From assembly GCF_002007105.1 (NCBI RefSeq), contig NZ_MVBC01000012.1, positions 1 to 64,000 on the forward strand: a stretch of DNA of 64,000 nt, written 5' to 3'. The notes below the pieces were generated by a model. The model did no database searches and was not told the DNA's origin. It saw only the letters and a list, made by a program, of their open reading frames with translations. The first letter of the stretch is position 1. Each line of letters starts with the position of its first letter. The DNA comes from Hymenobacter sp. CRA2 (GTDB lineage Bacteria; Bacteroidota; Bacteroidia; Cytophagales; Hymenobacteraceae). Positions 55,405 to 64,000 of the stretch are shown in pieces. The translations under genes were made by a program, and so were the position numbers.

Positions 55405-57356
55405 GCATGCTACCAGCCTTCTTCTCCTACCGCCGGGCGCTGCTCGGCGGCAGCCTGCTGCTCAGCAGCCTGCTGGCCCGGGCCGGCGGTGGCGACACGC
55501 GCTGGCCGGTAGATGCCATTCCGGCCGCACTGCGCGAAAACGCCCACGCCGTCATCCGGCAGCAAGACGACATTCTCACCGTCAAATCGGCCGGGCGCAT
55601 GGTGTACACCGTGCACCGGGTGGTGACGGTGCTCGACGAACAGGGCGAGCAGTGGGGCGTAGCCGGCGTGATGTACGACAAGCTCATCCAGTTCAGCTAC
55701 CTGCGCGGGGCGGTGTACGACGAGTCAGGCAAGCAAATCCGCCCGCTGCGCAGCTCTGATATCAAGGATTACAGTGCCATCAGCGGCTTCAGCATCTACG
55801 AGGACAACCGCGTGCGCGTGGGCGACCTGCGCCAGCCACGCTACCCGTACACGGCGGAGTTTGAGTACGAGTTTACCTCCGAAAACACCCTGTCGTACCC
55901 GGACTGGCAGCCCCAGGACCACGAGCACGTGAGCCTGGAGCACGCCACGTTGCGCGTCATCACGCCGCCCGAGCTGCCGCTGCGCTACCTGGAAGCCCGC
56001 CTACCGGCCGGCAACACCGTTTCGAAAAGCCAGCAGGGCACGCAGCAGGTGCATTCCTGGCAGCTCACCAACCTGCCGGCGGTGGAGCGCGAGCCGTACA
56101 GCCCGCCGCTGGACGAGCAGCTGCCCGCCGTGTACGTAGCCCCAACGGCCTTCGAGGTGCAGGGCTACCGCGGCACGCTGTCTTCGTGGAAGGAGTTTGG
56201 CAAGTGGGATTACGACCTGAACCAGGGCCGGTCCGAACTGACGCCCGAAACCACGGCCAAAGTCGCGGAGCTGGTGAAAGGCCTCAGCGACCCGCGCCAG
56301 AAAGCGCAGAAGATTTACGAGCACCTGCAGAACTCCACCCGCTACGTGTCGATTCAGCTCGGCATCGGGGGGTACCAGACGTTTCCGGCTACTACCGTGG
56401 CCACCAATGGCTACGGCGACTGCAAGGCCTTGTCGAACTACTGCATGGCCTTGCTGCGCAGCGCCGGCGTGCCGAGCTACTGCGCGCTGGTGGGCGCCGG
56501 CGAGCAGAACGTCGGCATGCGCACCGACTTCCCCAGCAACCAGTTCAACCACATGATCCTGTGCGTGCCCCTGCCCAAAGACACCGTGTGGCTGGAGTGC
56601 ACCTCGCAGCAGCAGGCCTTCGGCTACATGGGCAGCTTTACGGGCGGACGCCACGCGCTGCTGCTCACGCCGGAGGGCGGCAAGCTGGTGCGTACCCCGC
56701 GCTACGGCGCAACGCTGAACCGGCAGCTGCGTCGCGCCGATGTGCAAATCGATGAGCAGGGCCACGGCCGGGCCACGGTGCGCACCACCAGTACGGGCCT
56801 GCAACAGGACGATTTGGCCCAGCGGCTGCACTCGCTCACGGCCGATGAGCAACGCCAGTACGCCTACAAGCAACTGGCCCTGCCCGCCGTGACCATCGAG
56901 CAGAGCAACTGGCAGGCCGACCACCGCGGCGCCATTCCGGCCGTGACGGAGCGGCTGACCCTGGCCCTGCCCAGCTACGCCGCCCGCACCGGCCGCCGCC
57001 TTTTTCTCACGCCCAACCTGCTGAACCGCAGCTCGGCGCCTGCCCCGCGCGTGGGTGCCCGCCAGACGCCGCTGCAGCTGCTCATGCCCTTCACCGACGC
57101 CGACACCATCCGCTACCAGGTACCCGTCGGGTACAAGCCCGAATCGGTACCGGCCCCGGTGAAGCTGAGCACAGCTTTCGGCAGCTACGAAGCGCAGGTG
57201 CAGGTGCTGCCCGACGGCACCGTGCAGTACATCCGGCGCCTGCAGATGAACGGCGGCCGCTACGAGGCGGCCCAGTACGAAGCGTACGAGGATTTTCGCC
57301 AGCGCATCAGCAAGGCCGACCGCGCCCAGCTGGTGCTGGTGCGGCCGGAGTCCTGA
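55401..57356 (+). CDS. DUF3857/transglutaminase-like protein, cysteine kept (copy 3 of 3)
   Basis: A 651-residue protein whose start overlaps the previous stop by 4 bp. Signal-like N-terminus RRALLGGSLLLSSLLARAGGG. DUF3857 segment (YTAEFEYEFTSENTLSYPDWQPQDHE) is followed by a transglutaminase-like core with G-D-Cys341-K-A in NGYGDCKALSNYCMALL, a His in FNHMILCVPL and an acidic residue in VWLECTSQQ. The active-site triad could therefore work, unlike in copies 1 and 2. Copies 1 and 2 may be partners or decoys for this one. Substrate unknown. A strong terminator closes the operon. Confidence 0.8.
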   Translation: MSMLPAFFSYRRALLGGSLLLSSLLARAGGGDTRWPVDAIPAALRENAHAVIRQQDDILTVKSAGRMVYTVHRVVTVLDEQGEQWGVAGVMYDKLIQFSYLRGAVYDESGKQIRPLRSSDIKDYSAISGFSIYEDNRVRVGDLRQPRYPYTAEFEYEFTSENTLSYPDWQPQDHEHVSLEHATLRVITPPELPLRYLEARLPAGNTVSKSQQGTQQVHSWQLTNLPAVEREPYSPPLDEQLPAVYVAPTAFEVQGYRGTLSSWKEFGKWDYDLNQGRSELTPETTAKVAELVKGLSDPRQKAQKIYEHLQNSTRYVSIQLGIGGYQTFPATTVATNGYGDCKALSNYCMALLRSAGVPSYCALVGAGEQNVGMRTDFPSNQFNHMILCVPLPKDTVWLECTSQQQAFGYMGSFTGGRHALLLTPEGGKLVRTPRYGATLNRQLRRADVQIDEQGHGRATVRTTSTGLQQDDLAQRLHSLTADEQRQYAYKQLALPAVTIEQSNWQADHRGAIPAVTERLTLALPSYAARTGRRLFLTPNLLNRSSAPAPRVGARQTPLQLLMPFTDADTIRYQVPVGYKPESVPAPVKLSTAFGSYEAQVQVLPDGTVQYIRRLQMNGGRYEAAQYEAYEDFRQRISKADRAQLVLVRPES

Positions 57357-57385
57357 TGCCTTCGGGCTGATTTCACGGTTTGTGC

Positions 57386-57424
57386 ACGGAGCCGGACGCA
57401 GCTAGCGTCCGGCTCCGTTTTTTT
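57386..57424 (+). terminator. Intrinsic terminator after the DUF3857 operon
   Basis: ACGGAGCCGGACGC (57386-57399) pairs with GCGTCCGGCTCCGT (57405-57418), followed by a run of seven T. Confidence 0.9.
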
Positions 57425-57501
57425 AGGCGCGGTAAGCCACGCCCGGCTGCAACTGCTAGGCTCCTGCCCGGGTCAGTGCAACTACCTGCTACCTTGCTGC
57501 T

Positions 57502-58032
57502 ATGCTGCTCTTCGCCTTGTGGTTTCCGCTACTGCTAGCCTCGGTTGCTAATCAGGCCACCGCGCCTGCCAATTACTGGACCGACGTACCGACAGCGTCG
57601 GCCCGGCGGCGGCTGGGTGCCCCGCGCCTGCGGCCCACCCGCTACCGGGTGCTTAAGCTCGACGAAACGGCCGCGCGCCGCTTTCTGCAGCGCGTACCCG
57701 CCCAAGGCGACGCCCCTGCCCTGCTGGCCCTGCCGCTGCCCAACGGACGCATGGTGGCCTTCCGGGTGCAGCGCACAGCCGTGATGCACCCCGCGCTGGC
57801 GGCCCGCTACCCCGAGCTGCAAACATTTGCCGGCAAGGACGCCCAGGACCCCTCGGCCGACCTGCGTCTGGAGCTGACGCCAACCGGTTTGCGCGCCCAG
57901 ATTATCGGCTACGGCAGCACTTTTCTCGTGGAGCCATACCGCCCGGACGACACCGCTCACTACCTGAGCTTCGACAAGGCCGCCCTGCCGTCCGGCAGCA
58001 AGCAATGGGCGGAGCCCGCGCCAACACCTTAA
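57502..58032 (+). CDS. Free-standing propeptide-like protein related to the adjacent protease prodomain
   Basis: A 176-residue exported protein (signal MLLFALWFPLLLASVANQATA). Its body aligns along its whole length with the propeptide of the metalloprotease 108 bp downstream: LALPLPNGRMVAFRVQRTAVMHPALAARYPELQTFAG with SLPLPDGTSARFRVVETAIMAPGLAARYPMIKTYAA, then LRLELTPTGLRAQIIGYGSTFLVEPY with AYLDLSPAGLHVMILSATNTVFVDPT. It stops right at the prodomain boundary and has no catalytic domain, no cysteine and no T9SS signal. It may inhibit or fold the protease in trans, or be a remnant of a duplicated protease. Its own signal peptide suggests periplasmic location. Confidence 0.75.
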   Translation: MLLFALWFPLLLASVANQATAPANYWTDVPTASARRRLGAPRLRPTRYRVLKLDETAARRFLQRVPAQGDAPALLALPLPNGRMVAFRVQRTAVMHPALAARYPELQTFAGKDAQDPSADLRLELTPTGLRAQIIGYGSTFLVEPYRPDDTAHYLSFDKAALPSGSKQWAEPAPTP

Positions 58033-58140
58033 AGTTCTGCCACTAATGGCACTGGGTAGCGGTCCAAAAAGCCTATCTTAGGGCCACCCAAATTAGTTTT
58101 TCCCTTTTCTTCAACACCCTACCCTCTTTTTCTTTTGCCT

Positions 58141-61100
58141 ATGCGCACAAGTTCTACCCTGACCGGCACCGCTTTACGCGGTGCGTTGCTGGGAAGTCTG
58201 CTGGCGACGGGTTTGGCCACTCCCTTTGCTGCCTCGGCGCAGCGCGTGCTGTGGGCTGAAGCCAAAACCGAACAACTGCCCGCCGCCGCCCGCCGCACCA
58301 TCCAGGCGCTGGACCGGTACCGGGTGGTGAGCATTCAGGCCGCCAACTTGCGGGCGGCCCTGCAGCAGGCACCGGCCGAAGCCGGCGCCGGGGCTCGCCG
58401 CTCTGCCACGGTCATCTCGCTGCCCCTGCCGGATGGCACCTCCGCTCGTTTCCGCGTGGTGGAAACCGCCATCATGGCGCCGGGCCTGGCGGCTCGCTAC
58501 CCCATGATCAAAACCTACGCCGCGCAGGGCATTGACGACCCGACGGCTACGGCCTACCTCGACTTGTCGCCGGCGGGTTTGCACGTTATGATCCTGTCGG
58601 CTACCAACACGGTGTTTGTGGACCCGACGGCCGATGGCACCAACCACTTGGTCTTCTACAAGCGCGACATCAACCAGTCGGCCGTGATGCGCGGCGTGTG
58701 CGGCGTGCAGGCGGCAAGCACTATGGGCCAGCGTCTGGCTCCGAAGGAAAGTACCCCCCTGGCCAGCCGCCCCAACGGTACGCAGCTGCGCACCTACCGC
58801 ATGGCCATGGCCTGTACCGGCGAATACGCAGCTACCAAGGGCGGCACCGTAGCGGGTGCCCTGGCGGGCATCGTGGCCTCGGTTAACCGCGTGAGCGGGG
58901 TATACACCACCGAGCTGGCCATCCGCCTGCAGCTGATCAGCAACACCGACCAGCTGATATTCCTCGACGCGGCTAACGACCCCTACACCAACGTCAGCAA
59001 CGGCGCTACGCTCAACACCAACCAGCAGATAGTGGACACGCGCATCGGCGCGGCCAACTACGACATTGGGCACGTGTTTAACACCGATGGCGGCGGCGTG
59101 GCCGGCCTCGGCGTGGTATGCGTGGCGGGCAACAAAGCCCGCGGCACTACCGGCCTGCCCAACCCCACCGGCGACGCCTTCGACATCGACTTTGTGGCCC
59201 ACGAAGTGGGGCACCAGTTCGGTGCCAGCCACACCTTCAACTCCAGCACGGACGGCAACTGCAGCGGCGGCAACCGCACCGCCTCGGCGGCTTATGAGCC
59301 CGGCTCGGGCTCGACCATCATGGCTTACGCCAGCATCTGCGCCCCCAGCAACCTGCAGATGTTCTCGGATCCGTACTTCCACACGAAGAGCTACGATGAC
59401 ATCCTGAATCACATCAACGGCAACGGTGCCTGCGCCGTGCTGACGCCGACCAACAACGGCGTACCGACGGTGGATGCCGGCGTGCGCCGCGTCATTCCCA
59501 AGGGCACGCCGTTTGAGCTGACCGGCTCCGGCTCCGACCCTGATGGCGACGCGCTGACGTACTGCTGGGAGCAGTTCGACCTCGGCCCCGGCGGCCCGCC
59601 GAACTCGCCCTCGGGCGACGCGCCCATCTTCCGTTCGTTCAACCCCACGACCAGCCCCTCGCGCGTGTTTCCGCGCCTGAGCAACCTGCTGAGCAACACC
59701 AGCACCATCGGTGAAATCCTGCCGAGCTACGGCCGCACCCTGCACTTCCGCCTTACCGCCCGCGACAACCGCGTCAGCGGCGGCGCGGTGGAGTACGACA
59801 CGGTATCGGTGCCGGTAATCGGCACGGCCGGCCCCTTCGTGGTGACGGCGCCGAACACCAACGTAACCTGGCGCGCTACCGTGCCCCAGCAAGTTACCTG
59901 GGACGTAGCCAACACCACGGCCGCCCCCATCAGTGCGGCCAACGTGGACATTCTGCTTTCGACCGACGGCGGACAGACCTTCCCCTACACCCTGGCGGCA
60001 GGTACCCCCAACGACGGCAGCCAAACCGTGACCGTACCGGCTACGGTGCCGGCCAGCACGCAGGCCCGCATCAAGGTAAAGGCCAGCGGCAACGTGTTCT
60101 TCGACCTGTCGAACGTCAACTTCGCGCTGCAGGTCCCCACGACCCCGGGCTTCTACCTGACCAGCGACTGCTCCAGCACGCCGCCCGCCTTCTGCCCCGG
60201 CTCTTCGGCTACTTGCACCCTGCAGGTGGGCCAGTTGCTGGGCTTCACGGGCCAGGTGGCGCTTTCGGCTTCCAACCTGCCCGCCGGCGTGACGGCTACG
60301 TTTGCCTCCACCTCGGTGGCAGCTGGCGCTAGCACGTCCATCACCCTCACCGCGACGCGCACCACCACTTCGGGCACGTACACCTTCAACGTCCTGGGCA
60401 GCAACGGCAACCAGCAGGAAAGCCAGCCCGTCACGATAATCATCCGCAACGCGGCCTTCGTACCGCCCACGCCGATTCTGCCCGCAGCCAACTCGGTACG
60501 CGCTCTGGCGCTGCCCACCTTCCAGTGGTCGGCTATTCAGGCCGCTACTTCCTACGACCTGCAAGTAGCCACCGACGCGGCTTTCACCAACCTGGTTATC
60601 AACCAGACGGGTGTCAGCACCAACTCCTACACCTCCACGGTCACGCTGACGTCGAACGGGCGCTACTTCTGGCGCGTGCGCGGCATTGCCGACTGCGGCA
60701 CGGGTGACTGGTCGGCCAGCCAATCGTTCTACGTGGGCCGCACGGCGTGCACCACTTACGCCTCCACCAACGTGCCGGTGAACATTGCCTCTACGGGCTC
60801 GGCCGTGGCACTGTCCACGCTTACGCTCAACGGTGTGGGCACCATTTCCGACCTGCGCTTGCGCAACCTGAACATCACCCACCCGAACGTGGGCGAGTTG
60901 ATCATCGCTCTGATCGGGCCGACGGGCCGCCGCATCACGGTGATGTCGGTACCCTGCGACGGCACGGCCAACGTCAACGCGAACTTCAGCGACGCCGGCA
61001 ATGCCATTACCTGCCCCATCAACACGGGCGGCACTTACCAGCCCCTGAACCCATTCTCCACCTTCCGCGGCCTGAGCGCCGACGGCCAGTGGACGCTGCT

Positions 61101-61458
61101 GATTCAGGACGTAGTAACCGGCAACGGCGGCGACCTGACCTCGTGGGGCCTAGAAGTGTGCACGGTGCAGGATGCCGTCACCTCGGCCCGCGACGTGCAG
61201 AAGCTGCAGGGCGTATCGGTGTTCCCGAATCCGAGCACCGGCCTGTTTGAGCTGCAAGTGGACAACGGCGTGCGCGGCACCTTGCAGGTGCGCGTAACCG
61301 ACGCCGTAGGCCGCGTGGTGATGACCAAGCAGCTGAACAAAGGAGCCGGCCTGCTGCATGACGGCCTCGACCTGAGCAAGCTCAGCCGCGGTATGTACCA
61401 GCTGCACCTGGAGCTGCCCGGCGGCGGTGTATCCGTCGAAAAGCTGATGAAGCTGTAA
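58141..61458 (+). CDS. T9SS-exported reprolysin-like (M12B-type) metzincin protease with P domain
   Basis: A 1106-residue protease. The start is ATG 58141 (a TTG two codons upstream is in frame). Signal peptide to about ASAQ (34); propeptide about 35-185, with a possible cysteine-switch Cys187 in RGVCGVQ. The catalytic domain has the zinc motif HEVGHQFGASH (His354, Glu355, His358, His364) and the Met-turn SGSTIMAY (Met394). Beta-sandwich/Ig-like repeats follow, then a proprotein convertase P-like domain (about 871-1010), then a T9SS sorting domain from 1027 (VSVFPNPSTGLFELQV). It is a secreted protease for extracellular protein breakdown. The gene just upstream encodes a free copy of the propeptide. 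Confidence 0.92.
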   Translation: MRTSSTLTGTALRGALLGSLLATGLATPFAASAQRVLWAEAKTEQLPAAARRTIQALDRYRVVSIQAANLRAALQQAPAEAGAGARRSATVISLPLPDGTSARFRVVETAIMAPGLAARYPMIKTYAAQGIDDPTATAYLDLSPAGLHVMILSATNTVFVDPTADGTNHLVFYKRDINQSAVMRGVCGVQAASTMGQRLAPKESTPLASRPNGTQLRTYRMAMACTGEYAATKGGTVAGALAGIVASVNRVSGVYTTELAIRLQLISNTDQLIFLDAANDPYTNVSNGATLNTNQQIVDTRIGAANYDIGHVFNTDGGGVAGLGVVCVAGNKARGTTGLPNPTGDAFDIDFVAHEVGHQFGASHTFNSSTDGNCSGGNRTASAAYEPGSGSTIMAYASICAPSNLQMFSDPYFHTKSYDDILNHINGNGACAVLTPTNNGVPTVDAGVRRVIPKGTPFELTGSGSDPDGDALTYCWEQFDLGPGGPPNSPSGDAPIFRSFNPTTSPSRVFPRLSNLLSNTSTIGEILPSYGRTLHFRLTARDNRVSGGAVEYDTVSVPVIGTAGPFVVTAPNTNVTWRATVPQQVTWDVANTTAAPISAANVDILLSTDGGQTFPYTLAAGTPNDGSQTVTVPATVPASTQARIKVKASGNVFFDLSNVNFALQVPTTPGFYLTSDCSSTPPAFCPGSSATCTLQVGQLLGFTGQVALSASNLPAGVTATFASTSVAAGASTSITLTATRTTTSGTYTFNVLGSNGNQQESQPVTIIIRNAAFVPPTPILPAANSVRALALPTFQWSAIQAATSYDLQVATDAAFTNLVINQTGVSTNSYTSTVTLTSNGRYFWRVRGIADCGTGDWSASQSFYVGRTACTTYASTNVPVNIASTGSAVALSTLTLNGVGTISDLRLRNLNITHPNVGELIIALIGPTGRRITVMSVPCDGTANVNANFSDAGNAITCPINTGGTYQPLNPFSTFRGLSADGQWTLLIQDVVTGNGGDLTSWGLEVCTVQDAVTSARDVQKLQGVSVFPNPSTGLFELQVDNGVRGTLQVRVTDAVGRVVMTKQLNKGAGLLHDGLDLSKLSRGMYQLHLELPGGGVSVEKLMKL

Positions 61459-61480
61459 GCCAACTCCAGCTTTAGGTCTT

Positions 61481-61516
61481 AAAAAGGCCGCTCCTCGTGT
61501 GGGGAGCGGCCTTTTT
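61481..61516 (+). terminator. Intrinsic terminator after the protease gene
   Basis: AAAAAGGCCGCTCC (61481-61494) pairs with GGAGCGGCCTTTTT (61503-61516). The 200 bp beyond it show no gene. Confidence 0.9.
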
Positions 61517-61713
61517 TATTGGAGCTTGTGGCTCGGAGCATTTGCCATCGTATTAGCAATTGGAGCCTTTTATCACCTTACTCCTGTCCTGAAACTACTG
61601 GGGCTGGGTTAGTGCTGCTGATAAGTAACGGACTGAAGCTACTGCTCTGCGGAACGCTGGGCCCGTATGTAAGCATCAATTCGCCCTTCCACGCTACACC
61701 AAAAGCGGCCCAC

Positions 61714-63876
61714 TCACAGCGCCACGCGCAGCTGCGCTTTCACGTCGGATCGTTTGGGTCCCTGGATTTCCTCCAGGCCGGAGCCGACAGTTTTCTGGTC
61801 GCGGTAGTGCGTGGTGGCGTAGCGCAGCCACAGCGTCAGGCGGCGGTTGATTTTGTACTCGGCCAGGGCGTAGTAACGGGTGCCGCGGCCGTAGAGAGCC
61901 GGAATGGAAAAGGCGTAGAGTACATCCTGCTCGTAGGCGTACTGGCGCGTGTCGTAGTCGTCGGTGTCGAAGAGGGCGTAGCGGCCGGTGAGGCGCAGGC
62001 GCGACAGAGGCTGCACCGTCACGTCCTGAGCCAGTAGGTAGCCGGTACGTACGGGGCCGCGGTCTTCGCGGTAGCGCACGCCCTGTAGGCGGGTGCGCAG
62101 GCTCAGGGCCGGGGTGGGGCTGGTGTCATAGAACAGCAGCAAGGAGCGGCGCATCACCGGCATGGGTTCGGGCACGGGGCGCACCCCATCGGCATCGTAC
62201 TCCTTCAGGCGGGTGCGGATCTGGGCGTAGATCTGGCTGGTTTTGGTGGGCGAAAACGCCACCCGCAGCAACCAGTCGTAGCCACGCGAGGGGCCGCCCA
62301 CCTGGTAGCGCAGCCACGGGAAGCTGAACTGGTCGTAGTAGGCCGACAGTTCCCAGCGCGAAATGGGCCGCACCTTCAGGCCCAGGTACAAGCCATTTTC
62401 GTTGATGTTGCGCGTGTTTTCGCTCAGCGCATTGCCGTAGAGCGTGTGGAAGTTCCGGTCGTAGTGGCGGTAGAGTACGGAGGCGTCCACATCGGTGCCG
62501 AGGCTGGCAATGAGGCCGTTGACGGTACCCAGGCCGCCGCTGCTGCTGCGCGCGGTTTCTCCGAACAAGCTCACGTTGCGCCAGCCGTAGCCATAGTGCG
62601 CGCCCACGGCTAAGTTGTGCCGCCCGCTAAACTCGTACAGGTTGTACGGCTCGGAACGGCGCTGCAGGGGCTTGTCGAAGCTGGTGTTGACGGCGGTCAG
62701 GCCTACGTTCAGCCGGCCGGAACCGGGCGCAAAAGTCAGGTCGCCGCCGGTCACTATCTCGCGCAGGCTGTGGCGGTTGCCGAGCTCGGAAGGCGTGCGG
62801 TGAAAGCCGGTGATGATGAGGCCCGAAGCGAAGTCATCGAACTGCCGCAGCGAATCGGCGCTGCCGGACTGAAGTGTGGCGTCGATGTGCTTGAGCGAGG
62901 CAAAGCCCGTCAGCTTCAGGGCCGGTGCCACGGCCACCGTAGCCGCCGCCCCGCGAAAAAACGCGGTTTCCAGCACCGACGCATACGGCCGCACGCCCAC
63001 GTTGGAGCGGCGTAGCGTGGTGATGGTTTCGGCCCCTTTGCCCACCTGCAGCCCCGAGGACAGCAGCAAGCCCTGGCCGAACTGCAGCTGATAGTCGCCT
63101 ACGATGACGGACTTGAGCCGGCCGCGGTCGAACAACCCGAAGTGCGCCGAGTAGTAATCGAAGCCGTAACGATTGTTATTCGGGTTCCAGGCAAACTGCT
63201 CGCCGGCGTCCTTTTCGGCCGCGAAACCCACCGAAAAGTCACGGGCGTGGCTGGTGCGGAAGCGCACGAGCAACTTGTCGGGCGAGCCAAGGTAATGGGA
63301 GGGCAAATCACCGCTGCTGTTGGGGGTGACGGGCGCGTAACCTTTGCGCTGCTGCAGTACCCGCTCGTAGCGCAGAAACAGCGCGTTGTTGTCTTCCTGC
63401 CAGATGCGGCGCCACAGCGGCCCGCGCGCGGCGTTGGGGTCGGTGTTGCCCACCGTCACGAAAGGGGCCACGCGGTAAATCGTGCGCAGATCGAAGCCGC
63501 GGATGGTTTGCAGCTCGTAGAGCGTGAGCAACGAGCCATTGAGCTGCCGGTGCTCCAGCAGCGCCGTAATCTGCGGCTCGGAGAGCAGCAGCAGGCTGCC
63601 CAGCTCTTCGCGGCTGGCCGTGTTCAGGTTCAGCGGCGTCTGCAGCAGCTGCAGCAGGGTTTCGTAGAGGTCCTCGTAGGGCACCTGGTCGCTCTGCGGT
63701 TCGGCAAACAGCTCCTGCACGAGCTTGTCGAGGTCGGGCCGGGGGCGCGGGTACTCCTGCACCTGCGCGTGGGCGGCGCCGGTGAGCAGCAGAGCGGCCG
63801 TCAGCAAGACGGCAGGGCGGGGGCGGGCTCCTCTCCCACCGCTCCGCCGCATAGCGAAGTCGAAGCGGCGCATCAT
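61714..63876 (-). CDS. Helix-hairpin-helix / outer-membrane beta-barrel protein
   Basis: About 720 residues (starts at ATG 63876, 63873 or 63852 are all possible). A signal-type segment AVLLTAALLLTGAAHAQ is followed by paired helix-hairpin-helix motifs at about residues 75-140 (LNLNTASREELGSLLLLSEPQ, LYELQTIRGFDLRTIYRVAPF), as in ComEA-like DNA-binding proteins. From about 160 on it is a beta-barrel with many aromatic-ended strands (FLRYERVLQQRKGY, VIVGDYQLQFGQGLLLSSG, NVSLFGETARS). The combination is typical of a Bacteroidetes family; roles proposed for it are DNA uptake or outer-membrane transport, but nothing is proven. Its ATG overlaps the stop of the upstream gene. Confidence 0.72.
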   Translation of the reverse strand: MMRRFDFAMRRSGGRGARPRPAVLLTAALLLTGAAHAQVQEYPRPRPDLDKLVQELFAEPQSDQVPYEDLYETLLQLLQTPLNLNTASREELGSLLLLSEPQITALLEHRQLNGSLLTLYELQTIRGFDLRTIYRVAPFVTVGNTDPNAARGPLWRRIWQEDNNALFLRYERVLQQRKGYAPVTPNSSGDLPSHYLGSPDKLLVRFRTSHARDFSVGFAAEKDAGEQFAWNPNNNRYGFDYYSAHFGLFDRGRLKSVIVGDYQLQFGQGLLLSSGLQVGKGAETITTLRRSNVGVRPYASVLETAFFRGAAATVAVAPALKLTGFASLKHIDATLQSGSADSLRQFDDFASGLIITGFHRTPSELGNRHSLREIVTGGDLTFAPGSGRLNVGLTAVNTSFDKPLQRRSEPYNLYEFSGRHNLAVGAHYGYGWRNVSLFGETARSSSGGLGTVNGLIASLGTDVDASVLYRHYDRNFHTLYGNALSENTRNINENGLYLGLKVRPISRWELSAYYDQFSFPWLRYQVGGPSRGYDWLLRVAFSPTKTSQIYAQIRTRLKEYDADGVRPVPEPMPVMRRSLLLFYDTSPTPALSLRTRLQGVRYREDRGPVRTGYLLAQDVTVQPLSRLRLTGRYALFDTDDYDTRQYAYEQDVLYAFSIPALYGRGTRYYALAEYKINRRLTLWLRYATTHYRDQKTVGSGLEEIQGPKRSDVKAQLRVAL

Positions 63877-64000
63877 GGCTGGTCGGTGGGCTGCGGTTGG
63901 GCTTTGGCTTCGAGGCGCAGGTTCACGCTCAGGTGCTGGCTCAGGCCAAGGGCATTGTGCCAGCCGGCGGCGTAGTTCAGATGCAAACGGCCGAAGTGTA
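63873..64000 (-). CDS. C-terminal end of a hypothetical gene (cut by window edge)
   Basis: The frame enters from the right edge and stops at 63873-63875, sharing 4 bp (ATGA) with the start of the HhH/barrel gene, so both are translationally coupled. The visible tail contains HFGRLHLNYAAGWHNALGLS and ends KAQPQPTDQP. It is too short to assign; the strand pattern may fit an envelope protein. Confidence 0.6.
   Translation of the reverse strand, partial: HFGRLHLNYAAGWHNALGLSQHLSVNLRLEAKAQPQPTDQP

Noticed and set aside
58174-60882. 902-codon minus-strand open frame opposite the protease gene
   Set aside because: It mirrors the protease codons in high-GC DNA, has an unnatural Val/Arg/Gly/His composition and no recognisable domain; the plus strand has a complete signal peptide, catalytic motif and sorting domain.

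Overview
The window looks like a chromosome segment of a GC-rich Bacteroidetes bacterium, most likely Hymenobacter or a close relative (Cytophagales). The reasons are two secreted proteins with type IX secretion (T9SS) C-terminal sorting domains, two Oar-like TonB-dependent receptors, DUF3857 proteins, weak Shine-Dalgarno signals, and promoters of the Bacteroidetes type (TTG, about 20 bp, TAnnTTTG) in front of many genes. The genus is inferred from style and was not checked by a search. No transposase, phage gene, rRNA or CRISPR array was found; one tRNA is present.

Region 1 (1-18135, all on the minus strand, read right to left) is a surface polysaccharide cluster. It starts with an AsnB-type amidotransferase, then UDP-glucose dehydrogenase (ugd) and UDP-glucuronate decarboxylase (uxs), then FdtA/FdtB-type enzymes for a dTDP-3-amino-3,6-dideoxyhexose. 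A GtrB-like polyprenyl-phosphate glycosyltransferase, a GT-C membrane transferase and a STELLO-family protein follow. Next come GDP-fucose synthase, two mosaic GT2 transferases, a DegT aminotransferase, a GDP-fucose-synthase-like protein lacking its catalytic residues, two tandem hexapeptide acetyltransferases and a GT-B transferase. The window cuts GDP-mannose 4,6-dehydratase (gmd). Gmd and Fcl together make GDP-L-fucose, so the glycan probably contains fucose, uronic acid and/or xylose, and acylated amino sugars.

Region 2 (18296-34290) holds an acyl-CoA-binding-like protein, a GlcD-type FAD oxidase divergent from an NlpC/P60 lipoprotein, and two tandem Oar-like receptors. It continues with tRNA-Ala(GGC), the cysteine pair (serine acetyltransferase plus cysteine synthase), a small cupin and a T9SS-exported beta-helix protein. 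Region 3 (34358-41557) has a minus-strand run: a polytopic membrane protein, a GT28-like transferase, a frameshifted hypothetical gene and a HEAT-repeat cyclophilin lipoprotein. Two outer-membrane or lipoprotein genes follow.

Region 4 (41718-47098) is a xanthine dehydrogenase set, xdhA-xdhB-xdhC, with structured intergenic DNA and a 169-bp palindromic repeat. Region 5 (47159-57356) has a small lipoprotein, an ABC exporter divergent from an MFS transporter, and three tandem DUF3857 proteins of which two lack the transglutaminase cysteine. Region 6 (57502-64000) contains a free-standing copy of a protease propeptide directly upstream of the matching T9SS metzincin protease, then a helix-hairpin-helix/beta-barrel protein and a cut gene. 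The propeptide/protease pair is the best candidate here for an undescribed system.
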